Both the position numbers and the translations under genes were made by a program. From Gordonia shandongensis DSM 45094 (GTDB taxonomy: Bacteria > Actinomycetota > Actinomycetes > Mycobacteriales > Mycobacteriaceae): a stretch of DNA of 64,000 nt. This document shows positions 61,640-64,000 of this stretch, one piece after another. Below the pieces are notes generated by a model. It did not search any database. It saw nothing but the letters and a program-made list of their open reading frames with translations, and was not told the origin of the DNA. Location: contig NZ_AUHE01000001.1 of the NCBI RefSeq assembly GCF_000423025.1, forward strand, positions 434,001 to 498,000. Direction: 5' to 3'. Every line of letters begins with the position of its first letter. The first letter of the stretch is position 1.

Positions 61640-63439
61640 TCAGCGCGCCGGCCGGGACACCTTGGTGAGCCGTCGTGTCCCGGAGCCGACCCGCCACGAC
61701 TGCGCGTGGTAGGCGCCGGTGCGCCGCCGCGTCCGATCGCGGACGAAGTACCAGTCCATCTGGGCGGCGGCGGAGTCGACCGTCAGCACCGCGTACCCGT
61801 GCGCGTCGGTGTCGACCCACCGGGCGTGGGAGTTGGCGGCGCGGATCGCGGTCGACGCCGCATCGCTCACCGTGTGCTCGGGGATCTTCACCATGTCGTC
61901 GAGGTTGTTCGACGTCACCGACGTCACGACGAATTCGGTGCCCAGGGTGCCCGCCGCCGGGTAGGACGCCGGTTTGCGCGGGATCTCGTTGGCCCACGAC
62001 ATGTGGATGTCGCCGGTGATGAACACGACGTTCTTCTTCCCGGCGGCGTCGGCGGCCTTCAGGAGCCGTTCGCGGTCGCGGGTGTAACCGTCCCACTGGT
62101 CGGCGTTGGCCGGGATGCCGTTGGCCGGGATCCCGAGGATGTCGGTGAGGGCGCCGGTGGTGTCCGGGTCGAGCGGCGGGATCAACAGCGGGCTGATCAT
62201 CACCGAGTTGCCGATGATCTGCCACCGGGTCGTCGACGTGGTGATGCCGCCGGTGAGCCACTGCATCTGGGCGCGACCGGTGATGGTGGTCTTGTCGGAG
62301 TCGATGCGCTTGCTGAACTGTGAGACCTCTTGGTCGCGGTAGGTCCGCAGGTCGAGCATCGACAGTTCCATGAGGGTGCCGTAGCGGAGGCGCCGGTACA
62401 GGTGTCGGTTCGTGTCCGACACGACGGGCCGCACCGGCATCCACTCGTAGTACGCCTTGTCGGCGTTGGCTTTGCGGACCCGCCACGATCCCTGCGTCAC
62501 GGGGTCGTGGTTGTTGGCGCCCGACCGGTAGGAGTTGTCGGCGGTCTCGTGGTCGTCCCACGTGACGATGAACGGGTGTCGGGCGTGCAGGAGCGCCAGG
62601 TCGGGGTCGGTCTTGTACTGGCCGTGGCGGATCCGGTAGTCGGCGAGGGAGACGATGTCGTTCGCGGGGCGATGGGTGCGGACCGGACCGTTCTTCCCGC
62701 CGTACTCGCCGGCGCCGTACTCGTAGATGTAGTCGCCGAGGTGGATGACGGCGTCGAGGTCGTCGCGCTCGGCGAGGTGCCGGTAGGCGGCGAAGTAGCC
62801 GGCCTCCCAGTTGGCGCAGCTGACGACGCCGAAGCGGGCCGACCGGATGTCGGCGTCGGTGGCGGGGGCGGTGCGGGTGCGGCCCGTCGGGGAGACGGCG
62901 CCCGCGGCGGGGCCGTCGGTGACGCGGAACCGGTACCAGTAGTCGGTCGCGGCGCCCAGGCCGCGGGCGTCGACCTTCACCGTGTGGTCGCGGGAGGCGT
63001 CGGTGCGCACGGTGCCGGAGGCCACCACCGTCGCGAAGCCGCGGTCGTCGGCGACCTCCCACACGACGGTGGAGGGGGCGCCGCGCCCCGACCCGGGTCG
63101 AGCGTCGGGGGACGGGGTCACGCGGGTCCACAGGATGACGCCGTCGGGCAGCGGGTCACCGGAGGCCACGCCGTGCGCGAAGGCGCCGCGCCGCGGGCGG
63201 TCGGCGTGCGCCGCGCCGGCCGACAGCGATCCGGCGGCGAGCGTCGCGGGGACGGCGGCCGCGAGGGCGCCGGCGCCCGCCGCGCCCATGAAGGTGCGGC
63301 GCGACAGTCCGGCTGTGTCGGACCGATCGGGGTCGGACCGGTCGGGGTCGGACCGGTCGGGGTCGGACCGGTCGGGGTCGGACCGGTCGGGGTCGGGGAA
63401 CGAAGGGACGGATTCGGGGAGGGAGGCGTTGTCAGACAT
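61640..63439 (-). CDS. phoD: Tat-exported PhoD-type alkaline phosphatase
   Basis: A 599-aa PhoD phosphodiesterase/phosphatase. The first 45 residues carry five DPDRS repeats (16-40); the twin-arginine signal SRRTFMGAAG follows at 46-55. The catalytic domain has GVVSCANWEAGYFAAYRHLA, HLGDYIYEYG, TWDDHETADN and FITGDIHMSW, the metal-binding motifs of PhoD (Fe3+/Ca2+). The start ATG 63439 precedes the repeats. A PHO-box-like site lies between it and the divergent phosphatase, so control by phosphate starvation is likely. Confidence 0.9.
   Translation of the reverse strand: MSDNASLPESVPSFPDPDRSDPDRSDPDRSDPDRSDPDRSDTAGLSRRTFMGAAGAGALAAAVPATLAAGSLSAGAAHADRPRRGAFAHGVASGDPLPDGVILWTRVTPSPDARPGSGRGAPSTVVWEVADDRGFATVVASGTVRTDASRDHTVKVDARGLGAATDYWYRFRVTDGPAAGAVSPTGRTRTAPATDADIRSARFGVVSCANWEAGYFAAYRHLAERDDLDAVIHLGDYIYEYGAGEYGGKNGPVRTHRPANDIVSLADYRIRHGQYKTDPDLALLHARHPFIVTWDDHETADNSYRSGANNHDPVTQGSWRVRKANADKAYYEWMPVRPVVSDTNRHLYRRLRYGTLMELSMLDLRTYRDQEVSQFSKRIDSDKTTITGRAQMQWLTGGITTSTTRWQIIGNSVMISPLLIPPLDPDTTGALTDILGIPANGIPANADQWDGYTRDRERLLKAADAAGKKNVVFITGDIHMSWANEIPRKPASYPAAGTLGTEFVVTSVTSNNLDDMVKIPEHTVSDAASTAIRAANSHARWVDTDAHGYAVLTVDSAAAQMDWYFVRDRTRRRTGAYHAQSWRVGSGTRRLTKVSRPAR
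63321..63395. repeat. 15-bp tandem repeat, 5 copies, coding for DPDRS
   Basis: GACCGGTCGGGGTCG units at 63321, 63336, 63351, 63366 and 63381, nearly identical; they encode the Asp/Pro/Arg/Ser repeats just before the Tat motif of PhoD. Confidence 0.95.
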
Positions 63440-63458
63440 CGCGAGAAACAGTTCCACA

Positions 63459-63480
63459 GTCCGGTTACCGATCGGTGAAC
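63459..63480 (-). promoter_or_regulatory. PHO-box-like direct repeat before phoD
   Basis: On the - strand GTTCACCGATC and GGTAACCGGAC lie in tandem (11-bp units), as in the direct-repeat PHO boxes of actinobacteria (GTTCACC core). Confidence 0.5.
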
Positions 63481-63528
63481 GCCCGGCGACCGGCGGATTG
63501 CCGCGAATCTCCCGAGTCGACCGACTCC

Positions 63529-63539
63529 GTTCACCTCGG
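63529..63539 (+). promoter_or_regulatory. PHO-box-like unit before the second phosphatase
   Basis: GTTCACCTCGG on the + strand, 19 bp before GTG 63558. A second adjacent unit is not clear. Confidence 0.35.
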
Positions 63540-63557
63540 CATGGGATCATCCCTGCC

Positions 63558-64000
63558 GTGATCGACAACAGCTCCCAGCCGGACTCCCCGACCGGCACAC
63601 CCTCCCCCGCCAATCCCACCTCCGACACGCCGCACCGGGGCGTCCGACGACGGTCGTTCCTGGCCGGCGCCGCCGCCGCGGCCGGTGCCGCCGCCGTCGG
63701 CGTCGTCCGGCCCGGTTCGGCGGCCGCCGCGAAACGCCACCCGCTGCCCGCAGCCGACTCGTCCCGACTGCGCGTCCTCGTCACCGGCGACGCCGGCACC
63801 GGCGAGAAACCGCAGTACGCCGTCACCGCCGCGGCCCGCAGACTCCATGCCGCCGACCCGTTCGACATCGCCGTCGGCCTCGGCGACAACATCTACGAGG
63901 CCGGCCCGCAGGGACCCGACGACGTCCAGTTCCGCACCAAGTTCGAGAAGCCCAACGCGGGCCTCGACTTCCCGTGGCTGATGGCCCTCGGCAATCACGA
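63558..64000 (+). CDS. Tat-exported metallophosphoesterase (purple acid phosphatase-like), partial
   Basis: The window ends after about 147 codons of an open frame beginning at GTG 63558. The twin-arginine signal RRRSFLAG is at about 31-38. The beginning of a metallophosphoesterase domain is present: VTGDAGTG (first metal Asp), GLGDNIYEAG (second metal Asp) and ALGNH (motif III) right at the edge. It matches acid phosphatases such as the purple type. The gene diverges from phoD with PHO-box-like sites between them. The 3' part is outside the window. Confidence 0.82.
   Translation, partial: MIDNSSQPDSPTGTPSPANPTSDTPHRGVRRRSFLAGAAAAAGAAAVGVVRPGSAAAAKRHPLPAADSSRLRVLVTGDAGTGEKPQYAVTAAARRLHAADPFDIAVGLGDNIYEAGPQGPDDVQFRTKFEKPNAGLDFPWLMALGNH

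Overview
The window is high-GC, gene-dense actinobacterial chromosome. Several features point to the Mycobacteriales (a Gordonia-like organism is my best guess, genus not proven): the dnaK-grpE-dnaJ-hspR operon with a HAIR operator, a WS/DGAT acyltransferase, an EphD-like epoxide hydrolase/SDR fusion associated with mycolic-acid metabolism, latex-clearing-protein/MpaB-type oxygenases, F420-type LLM oxidoreductase, Tat-exported phosphatases, and many leaderless genes with a TANNNT -10 box 6-9 nt before the start codon. The set dnaK operon, mgtE, Fe-S reductase, aspartate/alanine-type aminotransferase and dcd resembles, from memory, a conserved neighbourhood of Mycobacterium tuberculosis.

Layout. 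1-1.2 kb: end of an iron-siderophore uptake operon (binding lipoprotein and the start of the next gene) with an iron-box-like promoter. 1.2-4.6 kb: MscS channel, TAP-like secreted peptidase, autoregulated TetR. 4.7-9 kb: two MpaB/Lcp-type oxygenases around an LLM oxidoreductase, with palindromic operators and a TetR. 9-14.5 kb: rhodanese, TetR, SDR, amidohydrolase, type II-like flavohaemoglobin, DoxX. 14.6-19 kb: heat-shock operon. 19-26.9 kb: MgtE with a long leader, enoyl-CoA hydratase, two-component pair, large DUF2339-like membrane protein, small membrane protein. 27-30.6 kb: Lon and a zinc alcohol dehydrogenase. 30.7-38.3 kb: envelope and lipid genes (esterase, two acyltransferases, YdcF/SanA-like protein, WS/DGAT). 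38.5-44.1 kb: giant Fe-S reductase, exonuclease III-like protein, aminotransferase. 44.3-49.1 kb: EphD, a ferritin-like diiron protein (PF10118), an FNR-[2Fe-2S] reductase and MerR: the most interesting operon. 49.1-53.7 kb: membrane ASKHA-like protein with dcd, then a lipoprotein/acyltransferase/SGNH operon. 53.9-58.6 kb: two exported proteins (one a Tat flavoenzyme) and a secreted GH1. 58.7-64 kb: tRNA-Gly(CCC), RHH-SPFH operon with its operator, phospholipase D, then divergent Tat-exported phosphatases sharing PHO-box-like sites.

Two traits run through the whole window. First, short tandem repeats of 15, 16, 18 or 25 bp occur at more than a dozen places, mostly at gene ends; coding arrays use 15 or 18 bp units, while three of the arrays outside genes use 16 bp. 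Second, many genes have promoter -10 boxes so close to the start codon that their mRNAs should be leaderless. Most of the long open frames on the strand opposite known genes are GC-rich shadows and are left out.
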